From Polaromonas hydrogenivorans (GTDB lineage Bacteria > Pseudomonadota > Gammaproteobacteria > Burkholderiales > Burkholderiaceae_C): DNA of 64,000 nt. Where the stretch lies: contig NZ_CP157678.1 of NCBI RefSeq assembly GCF_040105105.1, forward strand, positions 62,001 to 126,000, written 5' to 3'. How positions within the stretch are numbered: position 1 is the stretch's first letter; each line of letters starts with the position of its first letter. The position numbers were made by a program, and so were the translations under genes. Under the pieces are notes generated by a model that made no database searches, had not been told where the DNA came from, and worked only from the letters and a program-made list of their open reading frames with translations. This document shows, one piece after another, positions 25,876 to 34,211 of this stretch.

Positions 25876-27585
25876 ATGAGAGACACGAATCACTACGATG
25901 CCATCGTTGTCGGCGCCGGCTTCGGCGGCCTGTACGCGCTGAGGAAGCTGCGCGACGATTTGCGGCTGAAGGTCCGCCTGTTCGACAAGGCCAGCGGCGT
26001 GGGGGGCACCTGGCACTGGAACCGCTACCCAGGCGCCCTCTCCGACACCGAGACCTTCGTCTACTGCTACTCCAACGACAAAGATCTGTTGCAGGAGTGG
26101 GACTTCAACACCCGCTACATCACGCAGCCGCAGGTTCTGCGCTACCTCGAATATGTCGCCGACCGGTGGAATCTGCGCGACGACATCCAGCTCAACACGG
26201 GCGTCACGAAGGCACATTTCGACGAGTCCGCGAACCTGTGGGAAGTCGCAACCGACACCGGCGAAAGCTATACCGCCAAGTTCATCGTCACGGCCCTTGG
26301 CCTGCTCTCGGCGACCAATGTTCCAGACTTCAAGGGCCTGCAGTCCTTCCAGGGCGATTGGTACCACACGGGCAATTGGCCCCAAGGCGTGAGCCTGGAG
26401 GGCAAGCGGGTCGGTGTCATCGGCACCGGCTCCACCGGTATCCAGGTCATCACCGCGATCGCGCCCGAGGTCGGCCACCTGACTGTCTTCCAACGCTCGC
26501 CTCAATATAGCGTCCCGGTTGGCAACGGGCCTGTCAGCCCCACATATGTCAAGTTAGTCAAAACGTACTACGACGAGATTTGGGACCAGGTGAAGGACTC
26601 AACCGTCGCCTTCGGCTTCAGGGAAAGCTCGGTGCCTGCTATGAGCGTTTCCGAGGAGGAGCGTAAGGCGATCTTCCAGAAAGCGTGGGACCTCGGTGGA
26701 GGCTTCCGCTTCATGTTCGAAACATTCGCCGACATCGCGACGAACGAGGAGGCGAACAAGTGCGCCCAGGATTTCATCAAGGCCAAGATTGCCGAGATCG
26801 TCAAGAACCCCGCGACGGCACTCAAGCTGATGCCCAAGGACTTGTACGCCAAGCGACCGCTATGCGACAGTGGCTATTACGCGACGTACAACCGTGACAA
26901 CGTGGAACTGGTCGACGTGAAGGAGAACCCGATCGCCGAGATCACGCCGCAGGGCGTGCGAACCGAAGACGATGTCGAGCACGCGCTCGACGTGTTGATA
27001 TTCGCGACCGGGTTCGAGGCCGTCGACGGGAACTACACGCGGGTAGACATTCGCGGCCGCGGCGGCGAACCCATCAAGGAGCACTGGAGTAACGGGCCCA
27101 CCAGCTACCTCGGCATTGCCACCGTGGGCTTCCCGAACATGTTCATGATCCTGGGACCGAACGGCCCGTTCACCAACTTGCCGCCATCGATCGAAACTCA
27201 GGTCGAGTGGATCTGCGACCTGATCAAGGAGGTGCACTCGGCCGGCCTCCCAGTCGTGGAAGCCACTCGGGAGGCAGAGGACGGCTGGACCAACACCTGC
27301 CGGGAGATCGCCAACATGACGCTGTTCCCGAAGGCGGAGTCGTGGATCTTCGGCGCCAACACCCCCGGCAGACCCAACACAGTGATGTTCTATATGGCCG
27401 GTTTGGGCGAGTACCGCCGACAGTTGAACGATGTGGCGGACAACGGCTACGCGGGCTTCGTATCCCGAAAGGGGGGTGCGCCAACGGCTGTTCGGGCCGC
27501 TCGAGCTGGGTTTCGACAAAGGCCGTTGCACGGTTCAGTCCAGCACGCTTCGCCTGCCGAGCTCGGCCGTGCCTCGGCCGGCTGA
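25876..27585 (+). CDS. Baeyer-Villiger monooxygenase (cyclohexanone-monooxygenase-like)
   Basis: Class B flavoprotein monooxygenase that inserts an oxygen atom next to a ketone using NADPH and O2. N-terminal FAD site VVGAGFGGLYALRKL, NADPH site VGVIGTGSTGIQVI, and the family fingerprint FQGDWYHTGNWP (F-x-G-x3-H-x3-W-P) are intact. The start at 25876 has GAGGA about 10 bases upstream. About 530 residues fit; after GYAGFV the last 40 residues look unlike the family, so the 3' end may have been altered by rearrangement. Forms a functional pair with the esterase upstream. Confidence 0.9.
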   Translation: MRDTNHYDAIVVGAGFGGLYALRKLRDDLRLKVRLFDKASGVGGTWHWNRYPGALSDTETFVYCYSNDKDLLQEWDFNTRYITQPQVLRYLEYVADRWNLRDDIQLNTGVTKAHFDESANLWEVATDTGESYTAKFIVTALGLLSATNVPDFKGLQSFQGDWYHTGNWPQGVSLEGKRVGVIGTGSTGIQVITAIAPEVGHLTVFQRSPQYSVPVGNGPVSPTYVKLVKTYYDEIWDQVKDSTVAFGFRESSVPAMSVSEEERKAIFQKAWDLGGGFRFMFETFADIATNEEANKCAQDFIKAKIAEIVKNPATALKLMPKDLYAKRPLCDSGYYATYNRDNVELVDVKENPIAEITPQGVRTEDDVEHALDVLIFATGFEAVDGNYTRVDIRGRGGEPIKEHWSNGPTSYLGIATVGFPNMFMILGPNGPFTNLPPSIETQVEWICDLIKEVHSAGLPVVEATREAEDGWTNTCREIANMTLFPKAESWIFGANTPGRPNTVMFYMAGLGEYRRQLNDVADNGYAGFVSRKGGAPTAVRAARAGFRQRPLHGSVQHASPAELGRASAG

Positions 27586-27667
27586 CCTAGTCAAGCTCTG
27601 TGGCGCGCTGGGCGCGCCAAGGAAGCCGGCGACCAGATCGCCCGCATCAGTGCTTGGTACCGGGGCT

Positions 27668-27683
27668 AGAGCGGCTCCGCTCT
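27668..27683. repeat. short hairpin after the monooxygenase gene
   Basis: AGAGCGG (27668-27674), two bases, then CCGCTCT (27677-27683). It lies 83 bp after the BVMO stop and has no T-tract, so I list it only as a hairpin. Confidence 0.4.
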
Positions 27684-27754
27684 GACTAGCAAAAAATGCC
27701 AAGGGAAAATTCCCGAGTTACGTGGGGTACGACTATTGCCAGTCAGGGTGATTC

Positions 27755-27952
27755 CTAGCCCGCCCGTTTGACCATCCCCGATCCTAAGGGACTTGCCGGG
27801 AAATAAAGAACCCCGCCCCAAGGGGCGGGGTTCTTTATCGCGGCTTCCAATCCCGCAGGGTCGGCCGCCATGTACGCCAGCTCCTGACACGCCTCGGGCT
27901 TCGCATCGCTGAACGGCCCCAGGCAATTGAACTGTATGCGGCTGGTCATCAC
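27755..27952 (-). CDS. small hypothetical ORF
   Basis: 65 codons beginning MMTSRIQFNCLGPFSDAKPE. The first 40 residues look protein-like, but the frame then runs through the strong hairpin at 27803-27838, so the native C-terminus may be lost or the ORF may be spurious. Not recognised. The gap 27586-27967 otherwise holds only the two hairpins. Confidence 0.25.
   Translation of the reverse strand: MMTSRIQFNCLGPFSDAKPEACQELAYMAADPAGLEAAIKNPAPWGGVLYFPASPLGSGMVKRAG
27803..27838. terminator. strong bidirectional terminator-like hairpin
   Basis: A perfect 17-bp stem (27803-27819 with 27822-27838) around a 2-base AA apex, GC-rich in the core and with AAAGAA / TTCTTT at the base that provides a T-rich tail on both strands. 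It closes the esterase/BVMO region on one side and faces the IS66 element on the other. Confidence 0.7.
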
Positions 27953-28015
27953 ATATTGAATCAGTAGCGTAGCCAGGCGACGATGGTGTCCACCAAGAAC
28001 TCAAGTGGACACCTC

Positions 28016-28366
28016 ATGGAACACTCCAAAACGCTTGCCCGACGGCCTCACAGCGAGGCGTTCAGGACGCAAGTTTTGAGCGAATGCAGCCAGCCAGGCG
28101 CTTCCGTCGCAGCGATCGCACTGGCCCATGGGCTCAACGCCAATCTCGTGCATAAATGGCGCCGCAAGGCCCGCCAGGCGCCGGCGGACGGCAGGCCCGA
28201 ATGTGCCGGCTTCGTTGCACTGGCCTTGCCCTGTGCACAGCAGGCCGCATCCGCGCTGCCGGACATTCATATGGAACTGCGCCGAGGCGCCGCCACTATT
28301 GAAGTGCGCTGGCCCGTTGCTGCCGCGGCAGAGTGCGCGGCCTGGCTACGCGAGTGGCTGCGATGA
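28016..28366 (+). CDS. IS66 accessory protein TnpA
   Basis: 116-residue helix-turn-helix protein (SEAFRTQVLSECSQPGASVA then LAHGLNANLVHKWRRKARQ), the IS66 Orf1, needed for transposition. ATG at 28016 is preferred; a GTG/ATG further upstream at 27983 is in frame. The stop overlaps the TnpB start (ATGA at 28363-28366). Confidence 0.85.
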   Translation: MEHSKTLARRPHSEAFRTQVLSECSQPGASVAAIALAHGLNANLVHKWRRKARQAPADGRPECAGFVALALPCAQQAASALPDIHMELRRGAATIEVRWPVAAAAECAAWLREWLR

Positions 28367-28704
28367 TCCGCATCGACGCGCTATGGCTGGCAACGGCTCC
28401 CATCGACATGCGCATGGGAACGGAGCGCTTGCTGGCCCGGGTGGTGCAGGTGTTCGGGGTTGCCCAGGCCCACCATGGATACCTGTTTGCCAACGCCCGT
28501 GGCAACCGCATCAAACTATTGCTGCACGATGGCTTCGGCCTGTGGTGTGCGGCGCGCCGGCTCAATCAGGGTGGTTTTGAATGGCCACGCGGTGGTGCCG
28601 ATATGGCGACATCCATCACATTGACCAAGCCGCAATTCGATGCGCTGGTGCTCGGCCTTCCCTGGAGTCGGCTGGAACAAATGCAGACCATTACGCACTT
28701 GTGA
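28363..28704 (+). CDS. IS66 accessory protein TnpB
   Basis: 113-residue IS66 Orf2 protein. Conserved features: MRMGTERLLARVVQVFG, HHGYLFANARGNRIKLLLHD and GGFEWPRGG. Nearly the same protein is encoded by the second IS66 copy at 39182-39523. Its molecular role is not well defined. Confidence 0.9.
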   Translation: MIRIDALWLATAPIDMRMGTERLLARVVQVFGVAQAHHGYLFANARGNRIKLLLHDGFGLWCAARRLNQGGFEWPRGGADMATSITLTKPQFDALVLGLPWSRLEQMQTITHL

Positions 28705-28786
28705 CGACTGTGGCGCAGCCGGTGTCGCAGGGCAATTGGCAGATGCCCTAGTTCCAATCGCTGTGCGCCTTTTGCACAATGACAGC

Positions 28787-30380
28787 ATGCTCAACGTGCA
28801 CACCCTCAGCGCTCAGGACTTCGTCGGTCTGGGCCCTGAGGCCGCTGCAGCGTTGGCGGCCAAGGTCCTCCAGCACATTGGCCAGCAAAGCCAGCAAATT
28901 GACTCGCAGGCCAAGGCCATCGAGTTCAAGGAAGCGCGTATCCAGAGCATCTTGTTTGAGCTGCGCCGCCTGAAGGCTTGGCGATTTGATGCCAAGACCG
29001 AGCGCATGAATGCCGAGCAGCGCCAGTTGTTTGAAGAAACGCTGGCGGCCGACCAGGCGGATCTGGAAGCACAACTTGCAGCACTGAAGGCGGCTGCCAA
29101 GGATTCTGGCGACACGGCAGACACCGAGCATGACGCCCGCCGCAAGCCCAAACGTCAAGCCCTGCCAGAACACCTCAAACGTGTGGAGCACCACCACGAG
29201 CCAGAGAACACAACCTGCGGATGCGGTCAGGCCATGGTGCGTATCGGTGAAGACGTGAGCGAGCGCCTGGACATCATTCCAGCCGAATTCTTCGTGCACC
29301 GCCACATCCGCGGCAAGTGGGCCTGCAAGTGCTGCCAGACCTTGGTACAAGAGCCGGTGGAGCCGCACATCATTGACAAGGGCATGCCCACGGCCGGGTC
29401 TGGTGGCGCACACTGCCGTGAGCCGCTTCGTCGATCACATTCCGTATTACCGGCAGGAACAAATCAACGCCCGCTCTGGCGTTCACACGCCGCGCTCCAC
29501 GCTGGCATCGTGGTCTGGCCAGGCAGGCGCTGCCCTTGTGCCCCTGTATGCGGCGCACCGGGAGTTTGTCCTCAACTGCGCGGTGGTGCATGCCGACGAA
29601 ACCCCGGTGGCCATGCTGGACCCTGGTGCGGGCAAGACCAAAAGGGCCTACATCTGGGCCTATGCTCGAAGCGGCTTTGATGTTTCTCCAGGCGTGGTTT
29701 ATGAGTTCTGCCTGGGCCGAGGGGCCAAGTACCCGCTTGAATTTCTCAAGGGCTGGTCGGGCACGCTGATCTCCGACGGATACGGGGTATACGACCAAGT
29801 CCTCAAGCAGCAGACCCGTGTCGGCGCAGCGTGTTTCGCGCACGCACGCCGAAAGTTTGATGAACTGGTCAAGGACCGCCTGAGTCCGGTGGGCACGCAG
29901 GCGATACAGCGCATTGCCGCGCTCTACCAGATCGAGCGCCAGGTCAAAGGCTTGTCGCCCGAAGATCGACTCTCTATCAGGCAATCGAGCGCAAAGCCGC
30001 TTTGCGAGGATCTGCACGCCTGGCTGAAGCGGGAGAGGCAACGCGTGCCCGAGGGCAGTGCCACGGCCAAAGCGATTGACTACAGCCTGAACCGCTGGGA
30101 AGCGCTGACCACTTATCTGGCCGACGGCAACGTCCAGATTGATAACAACCATCTCGAAAATCTGATTCGGCCATGGGCAATGGGGCGCCGGGCATGGTTG
30201 TTTGCCGGCAGCGAACTAGCCGGCCAGCGAGCCGCCGTCGTGATGAGTTTGTTGCAGTCGGCAAAGCTGCATGGCCATGACCCCTGGGCTTATCTGAAGG
30301 ACGTGCTGAGCAGGCTGCCTGGCCACATGAACTCTCGCATCGACGAACTACTGCCTCACCGCTGGCAACGGCAATCCTGA
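28787..30380 (+). pseudogene. IS66 transposase TnpC, frameshifted
   Basis: The frame from 28787 gives the N-terminal coiled coil (leucine-rich, about residues 15-65), zinc-binding TCGCGQAMVRIGEDVSERLD and the pre-catalytic domain up to IIDKGMPTAG. There an extra base near 29398-29402 breaks it. The catalytic part resumes in the frame ending at 30380, with VVHADETPVAML, LISDGYGVYDQ and NNHLENLIRPW (DDE). Without correction no full transposase is made, so this copy is probably inactive, unless the base is a sequencing error. Confidence 0.85.
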
Positions 30381-30420
30381 ATCGGCAGCGCGGTCAAGGT
30401 GCCGTGCCAAGACGCTTACG

Positions 30421-31249
30421 CTGCTGGAGCAGTACATGCTCGACGAGAGCAGCAACAAACAGCGCCGCCGCCGCACAGGCGCGATGTCGCTGTCCGAGAT
30501 GACCACGATTGTGGTGCTGTTTCACACGATGCGTGGCCGGCAGTTCAAAGCGTTTTACGCTGGCATCGTGTGCCGCTTCATGACTGCGGAGTTTCCCCGC
30601 CGGCTGTCCTACGCGCGCTTCGTGGCGCTGATGCCACGCTGCGCGGTGGTGCTGGCGGCCTTGTTCGAGACGCTCAAGGGCACATGCACGGGCTTGTCAA
30701 TTGCCGACGCCACGCCGCTGGCCGTTTGCGACAACCTGCGTATCCAACGTAATAAGGTTTTCAAGGGCATTGCCCAGCGCGGCAAATCGTCCACCGGGTG
30801 GTTTTATGGCTTGAAGTTGCACGCGGTCATCAACCAGCGCGGCGAGTTGTTGGCCATCAAGGTCACCTTGGTAAGGTCAATTGAACCGCAAGGGACTGCT
30901 GACCATCACCTCAAACCTGTTTGGCACCCTGTACGCCGACAAGGGCTACGTGGGCAAGGAGTTTTCGCACAAGATGAAGGACAAGGGCATCGATCTGGTC
31001 ACGCGGGTACGCAAGAACATGAAAGCGGTCGTGCATTCCGAGTTTGACCAGGTGCTGCTGCGCAAACGCTCGCTGGTGGAAACGGTCTTCGATGAGCTCA
31101 AGAACCTGTGCCAGATTGAACATACCCGCCATCGTTCACTCTCGAACTTTGCCGTCAACCTCATGGCCGGCATCGTGGCGTATTGCCTTTCTCCGGTCAA
31201 GCCTCGCATCGCAGTATGGGACTCTCGGAACCCCCTGGCTGTGAACTGA
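30421..31249 (+). pseudogene. IS982-family transposase, 5'-truncated and frameshifted
   Basis: From 30436: SEMTTIVVLFHTMRGRQFKA, SIADATPLAVCDNLRIQ and GWFYGLKLHAVINQRGELL are IS982 transposase blocks. The N-terminal segment is missing, cut at the IS66 edge. Near 30870-30890 the frame breaks; NLFGTLYADKGYVGKEF through RSLVETVFDELKNLCQIEHTR continues in another frame to 31249. Clearly non-functional. Confidence 0.8.
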
Positions 31250-31299
31250 CTCCTTCCTTATCCAGAATTCAGGGATACTGTTGGCGAATTGATGGATCA

Positions 31300-31440
31300 T
31301 GTTGCCAGTCGGGCGAAACGCGATGTTCGTGTTTTCTCCCGAGGCTGGCCGGTAAGCCATGCCGTGATCCGCTCGACATTCATGGCAACGGCTGTTGCCA
31401 CATGCTGCAGGCTCGTTTTGGCCAATCCTCGGTACGTACT
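31300..31440 (-). pseudogene. IS1182-like transposase C-terminal scrap
   Basis: Leftward codons RGLAKTSLQHVATAVAMNVE and RITAWLTGQ, PREKTRTSRFARLAT, stop, resemble the conserved ending of IS1182/IS5-type DDE transposases. Everything upstream has been replaced at about 31440 by an IS630-like fragment, so it is only a scrap. Confidence 0.55.
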
Positions 31441-31778
31441 CCTGCTCGATGAGTTGGCCTACGGCCGTCCGGCTCCACAGGAAAAAATCCATCTTGAACT
31501 GCTCAGGGCGTTGATCGATGATGCTGCGCTGAAGGCTGTCTTCCTGATCCTGGCTCAGGGTGCGCCCCAGACCTTGACTGCGCCCACGCAAGGCCGGTCG
31601 TATTGCTGGCCAGCCGCCCTCCACGAACAGGTCGATGCAACTGCGCACAGCCGGGTAGCTCAAACCCGTCATGGAGACAATTTGCATGACGCCCATTGCC
31701 CTTTTATGCAGCCTCAGGACTTGCTTGCGCCGCTCGTGAAGCTACTCCAGCGTCTGCTTTCTTGCATTTTCTTTTTCC
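31441..31778 (-). pseudogene. IS630-like transposase N-terminal fragment
   Basis: Leftward from 31778: MEKENARKQTLE, an in-frame stop, then RRKQVLRLHKRAMGVMQIVS, TGLSYPAVRSCIDLFVEGGW and LIEQEYVPRI, the helix-turn-helix half of an IS630-type transposase distinct from the two complete IS630 copies. The catalytic half is absent: the sequence switches to the IS1182-like scrap near 31440. Confidence 0.6.
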
Positions 31779-31850
31779 ATCTTTCTTCGATAGAGAAAAT
31801 TCAATAAAGTTCATACTTCATTGGGCCGGATCAATAGGCTCCTCGCCCGG

Positions 31851-31874
31851 CACCCCGGCACCCCGGCACCCCGG
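31851..31874. repeat. three tandem CACCCCGG units
   Basis: The octamer CACCCCGG occurs three times head to tail, followed by CCCCCCGGGG just after the IclR gene's stop. It is a short GC-rich tandem repeat; the palindromic end could act as a weak hairpin. Confidence 0.5.
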
Positions 31875-31884
31875 CCCCCCGGGG

Positions 31885-32661
31885 TCAGCGACCGGATTCA
31901 CGACAGGTCGCTGCAATCGACGCTGCCTCTTCCCGCAGAATTCTTGCCACCGCCAGGTAGCGATCGTTGTCCATCAACCGGCTCGAGATCGCCGAAACGC
32001 TCAACGCCGTGTGCGGTGTGCCGGCCGCGGCGGGAATGGCGACGCCGACACCGCTGAGGTAGGGCAGCACGTTGACAGGCATCAACGCAAAGCCGTGCTG
32101 GCGGGCGTCGCACACGGCCTGTTCGAGAGTCATCCCGTACAGCGCTTCGTAAGCCGCGTTCTGACTCTGGTTGAGGCGAAGGATCGCACTGCATTCATCA
32201 GGCGGTGAGCTGGCCAACAGCGCCAGCCCGCCGACGGCAGCGCCCAGCGGACGGCGGGCACCGATATCGATGGTCAGCACCTTGACAGGGTAGGAACCCT
32301 CGCGCCGGTCGATGCATACGGCGTCAAGGCCACTGCGCTGCACCAGATACACCGTGTCGCCTGTTTCCCGCGCGATGCGGTCGAGCGAGGGCGCGGCGAT
32401 GGCCGGCATGTCGATGCCACGGGCGGCGGCCAGCCCTAACTCGTAAGTAAGGTGGCCAAGCAGGTAGCGATGATCGTTAGCTTGCTGCCGCACTAGGCCC
32501 TCGGCGACCAGCCCCTGCAGGATGCGGCGCACCGTTGGCCGCTCCAGGCCCGAATGCAGCGTCAGGTCAACCAGCCGGGCGCCTTGATGATTGGAATTGG
32601 CGATCAGCCGCAACAAAAGGGCGCTGCGCGCAATGAGCTGGGTACCAGGAGGCCTTGCCAT
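31885..32661 (-). CDS. IclR-family transcriptional regulator
   Basis: 258 residues: N-terminal winged helix (ARSALLLRLIANSNHQGARL, TVRRILQGLVAEGLVRQ; residues 10-70) and C-terminal IclR effector-binding domain (GDTVYLVQRSGLDAVCIDRREG, PLGAAVGGLALLAS). It is divergent from the glycoside-hydrolase remnant/porin start at 32838. The 176-bp gap contains TGTGGAC (32692-32698) and GTCCACA (32718-32724), a possible operator. It probably controls the porin/Bug receptor/hydrolase module to its right in response to a small organic acid. Confidence 0.9.
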   Translation of the reverse strand: MARPPGTQLIARSALLLRLIANSNHQGARLVDLTLHSGLERPTVRRILQGLVAEGLVRQQANDHRYLLGHLTYELGLAAARGIDMPAIAAPSLDRIARETGDTVYLVQRSGLDAVCIDRREGSYPVKVLTIDIGARRPLGAAVGGLALLASSPPDECSAILRLNQSQNAAYEALYGMTLEQAVCDARQHGFALMPVNVLPYLSGVGVAIPAAAGTPHTALSVSAISSRLMDNDRYLAVARILREEAASIAATCRESGR

Positions 32662-32837
32662 TCAGTGCAGTCTATCACGCAGTGGCCACTATGTGGACGT
32701 CGCGGCGCCCTTGGCCGGTCCACAAGGCGGATTCATTCCTACACTTCCTATACACCTCGCACATGACTCTACTCATGGCCGAAGCGTGGCTCGCACCGTT
32801 GGGTCGACATCAAATATTTTTAACTGGAGACGCTTTA

Positions 32838-32942
32838 ATGAACTCGCAACCCTGGTATCGCACCACCACCCGTTGGCGGCAAACCAACTTGGTCGAAATC
32901 GATCCCGCGCGCTATGACGATGCCTTCTTAGAAAAATTCTCG
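32838..32942 (+). pseudogene. glycoside-hydrolase-like N-terminal remnant fused in frame to the porin
   Basis: ATG at 32838 with GGAG 9 bases before it, then MNSQPWYRTTTRWRQTNLVE and IDPARYDDAF, which resembles the start of bacterial glycoside-hydrolase-like proteins of the type found intact at 35239. At 32927 the sequence switches to the duplicated porin segment without losing frame, so translation from here would give the porin with 35 extra residues before its signal peptide. The original gene was replaced after 30 codons. Confidence 0.55.
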
Positions 32943-34031
32943 ATGAAAAAGACCCTTATCGCTCTGGCTGCACTCGGTGCAATGGCCGGTGTTGCACACG
33001 CCCAATCTACCGTAACCCTGTACGGCGTTGCTGATGCTTATGTTGGTCAAGTCACCACCAAAACCCAGGTTGGCGCTGCCGCAGAAACCAGACTCAGCCA
33101 AAACGTGGTCAACGGCAGCGGCCTGAGCAGTTCACGCTGGGGCCTGCGCGGTGCTGAAGACCTCGGCGGCGGTTTGTCCGCAGTGTTCACGCTGGAAGGC
33201 GCCTTTGATATTTCCACCGGCGCTGTCGCTACCATTGCTCCCCAAGGTAACACCCTGTTTGGCCGTCAGGCATTCGTCGGCCTGAAAGGCGGTTTCGGTA
33301 CCGTCAGCCTGGGTCGTCATACCACCGCTTACGACACCTTGCGCGGCATAACTAACAACATCTACAACTCCCCCACTTTTGCTACCACGGCGAGCGTGTG
33401 GGGCGTTGGCGTTCAGGATTACCAGGTCCGTGCCAGCAATTCCGTTGCCTACACCTCGCCAGACTTCGCCGGCATCAGCGGTGCAGTCGTTTACGGCCTT
33501 GGCGAGAACAAGACCGCTACGACCGATGCTGAAAACAGCGCCAGCTTGCACATCAAGTACGCCAACGGCCCTTTGCTGGTGGGTTACGCGCACCAGCGCG
33601 AAAAACAAGTCGCCGGCGGCAACTTTTTCGGCACGTCCACGGGTGTACCAGCTCCTGTTACTACCGTTACCGATACCCGCAAGTACAACTCGCTGGGCGC
33701 TTCCTATAACTTCGGCGTTGCCAATCTGACCGGTGGCTACAACACTGCCAAGAGCAATACTCGCAAAGACAAGGAATACCAACTCGGCGTGAGCGTACCG
33801 TTTGGTGCTGCTGCCCTGGCAGCCGGTTACAGCCGCGCCAAGAGCGAAGGCGCCGCTGGCCTGGCCGCCCTCAAGGGCACTGGCTTCACCCTGCTCGGCA
33901 CGTACAACCTGTCCAAGCGCACGACCGCGTATGCTGCCGTGATCAACACCAAGCGTGAAAGCGGCACGACAGCAGCATTCACGACCACCAAGGTCCTGAC
34001 CTCTGCTGTTGGCATTCGCCACACGTTTTAA
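32943..34031 (+). CDS. Gram-negative porin (copy 1)
   Basis: 362-residue outer membrane porin of the Burkholderiales general-porin type. The signal peptide MKKTLIALAALGAMAGVAHA is cleaved before QSTVTLYG; barrel strands follow and the C-terminus RHTF ends in Phe. Protein identical to the copy at 42838-43926. Here the native upstream sequence is replaced 16 bp before the start by a glycoside-hydrolase remnant. It is followed by a hairpin terminator and the Bug receptor. Likely imports the anionic solute handled by the following genes. Confidence 0.92.
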   Translation: MKKTLIALAALGAMAGVAHAQSTVTLYGVADAYVGQVTTKTQVGAAAETRLSQNVVNGSGLSSSRWGLRGAEDLGGGLSAVFTLEGAFDISTGAVATIAPQGNTLFGRQAFVGLKGGFGTVSLGRHTTAYDTLRGITNNIYNSPTFATTASVWGVGVQDYQVRASNSVAYTSPDFAGISGAVVYGLGENKTATTDAENSASLHIKYANGPLLVGYAHQREKQVAGGNFFGTSTGVPAPVTTVTDTRKYNSLGASYNFGVANLTGGYNTAKSNTRKDKEYQLGVSVPFGAAALAAGYSRAKSEGAAGLAALKGTGFTLLGTYNLSKRTTAYAAVINTKRESGTTAAFTTTKVLTSAVGIRHTF

Positions 34032-34067
34032 TTTCCAGATAGCGTCTGCTAGCCGTTAAAAGAAATG

Positions 34068-34097
34068 AAACCCCAACGTGGCAACACGGTGGGGTTT
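34068..34097 (+). terminator. hairpin after porin copy 1
   Basis: AAACCCCA (34068-34075) pairs with TGGGGTTT (34090-34097), with an additional CGTG/CACG pairing inside, followed by a short T run. Lies 37 bp after the porin stop; likely attenuates transcription before the Bug receptor. Confidence 0.65.
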
Positions 34098-34211
34098 TAC
34101 AGGCAAGAAAGTCCTCGAATTCAAAGTGCGCTGGTTTGATGACTTTTTACCCGGCGGTCTCAAATCTGAAGTGCAGCACCCTTTCAACAATGAAGTTTTT
34201 TGGAGAAAAAA

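Larger units (their letters stand above)
27968..30420 (+). mobile_element. IS66-family insertion sequence A
   Basis: Three rightward frames in the order TnpA, TnpB, TnpC with the usual four-base overlap of the first two. The right edge is near CGCTTAC (about 30413-30419), the expected complement of an IS66 GTAAGCG end; the left edge near 27968 (GTAGCGTAG) is only a partial match, so both boundaries are approximate. The tnpC reading frame is broken. A shorter relative is at 38569-39936. Confidence 0.75.
32927..34175 (+). repeat. 1,249-bp inverted duplication, copy 1 (porin segment)
   Basis: The segment from CTTAGAAAAATTCTCG to GAAGTGCA is repeated in opposite orientation at 42694-43942. The sense frame and the other-frame translations I compared are the same in both copies and lengths are equal, so the copies are at or near 100% identity; beyond the edges the flanks differ abruptly. 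It covers the porin, its terminator hairpin and about 75 bp beyond. Confidence 0.93.

Noticed and set aside
27431..27685. Frame after the monooxygenase beginning RLFGPLELG, like the start of an OYE-type reductase.
   Set aside because: The resemblance covers only about nine residues and then disappears; too little to call a gene fragment.
31851..31874. Tandem CACCCCGG units as a possible CRISPR or origin iteron.
   Set aside because: Only three 8-bp units with no spacers, no AT-rich region and no replication gene nearby.
33132..34022. A 296-codon antisense frame inside the porin, repeated at 42847-43737.
   Set aside because: It is the complement of the porin coding strand and appears twice only because the porin is duplicated.
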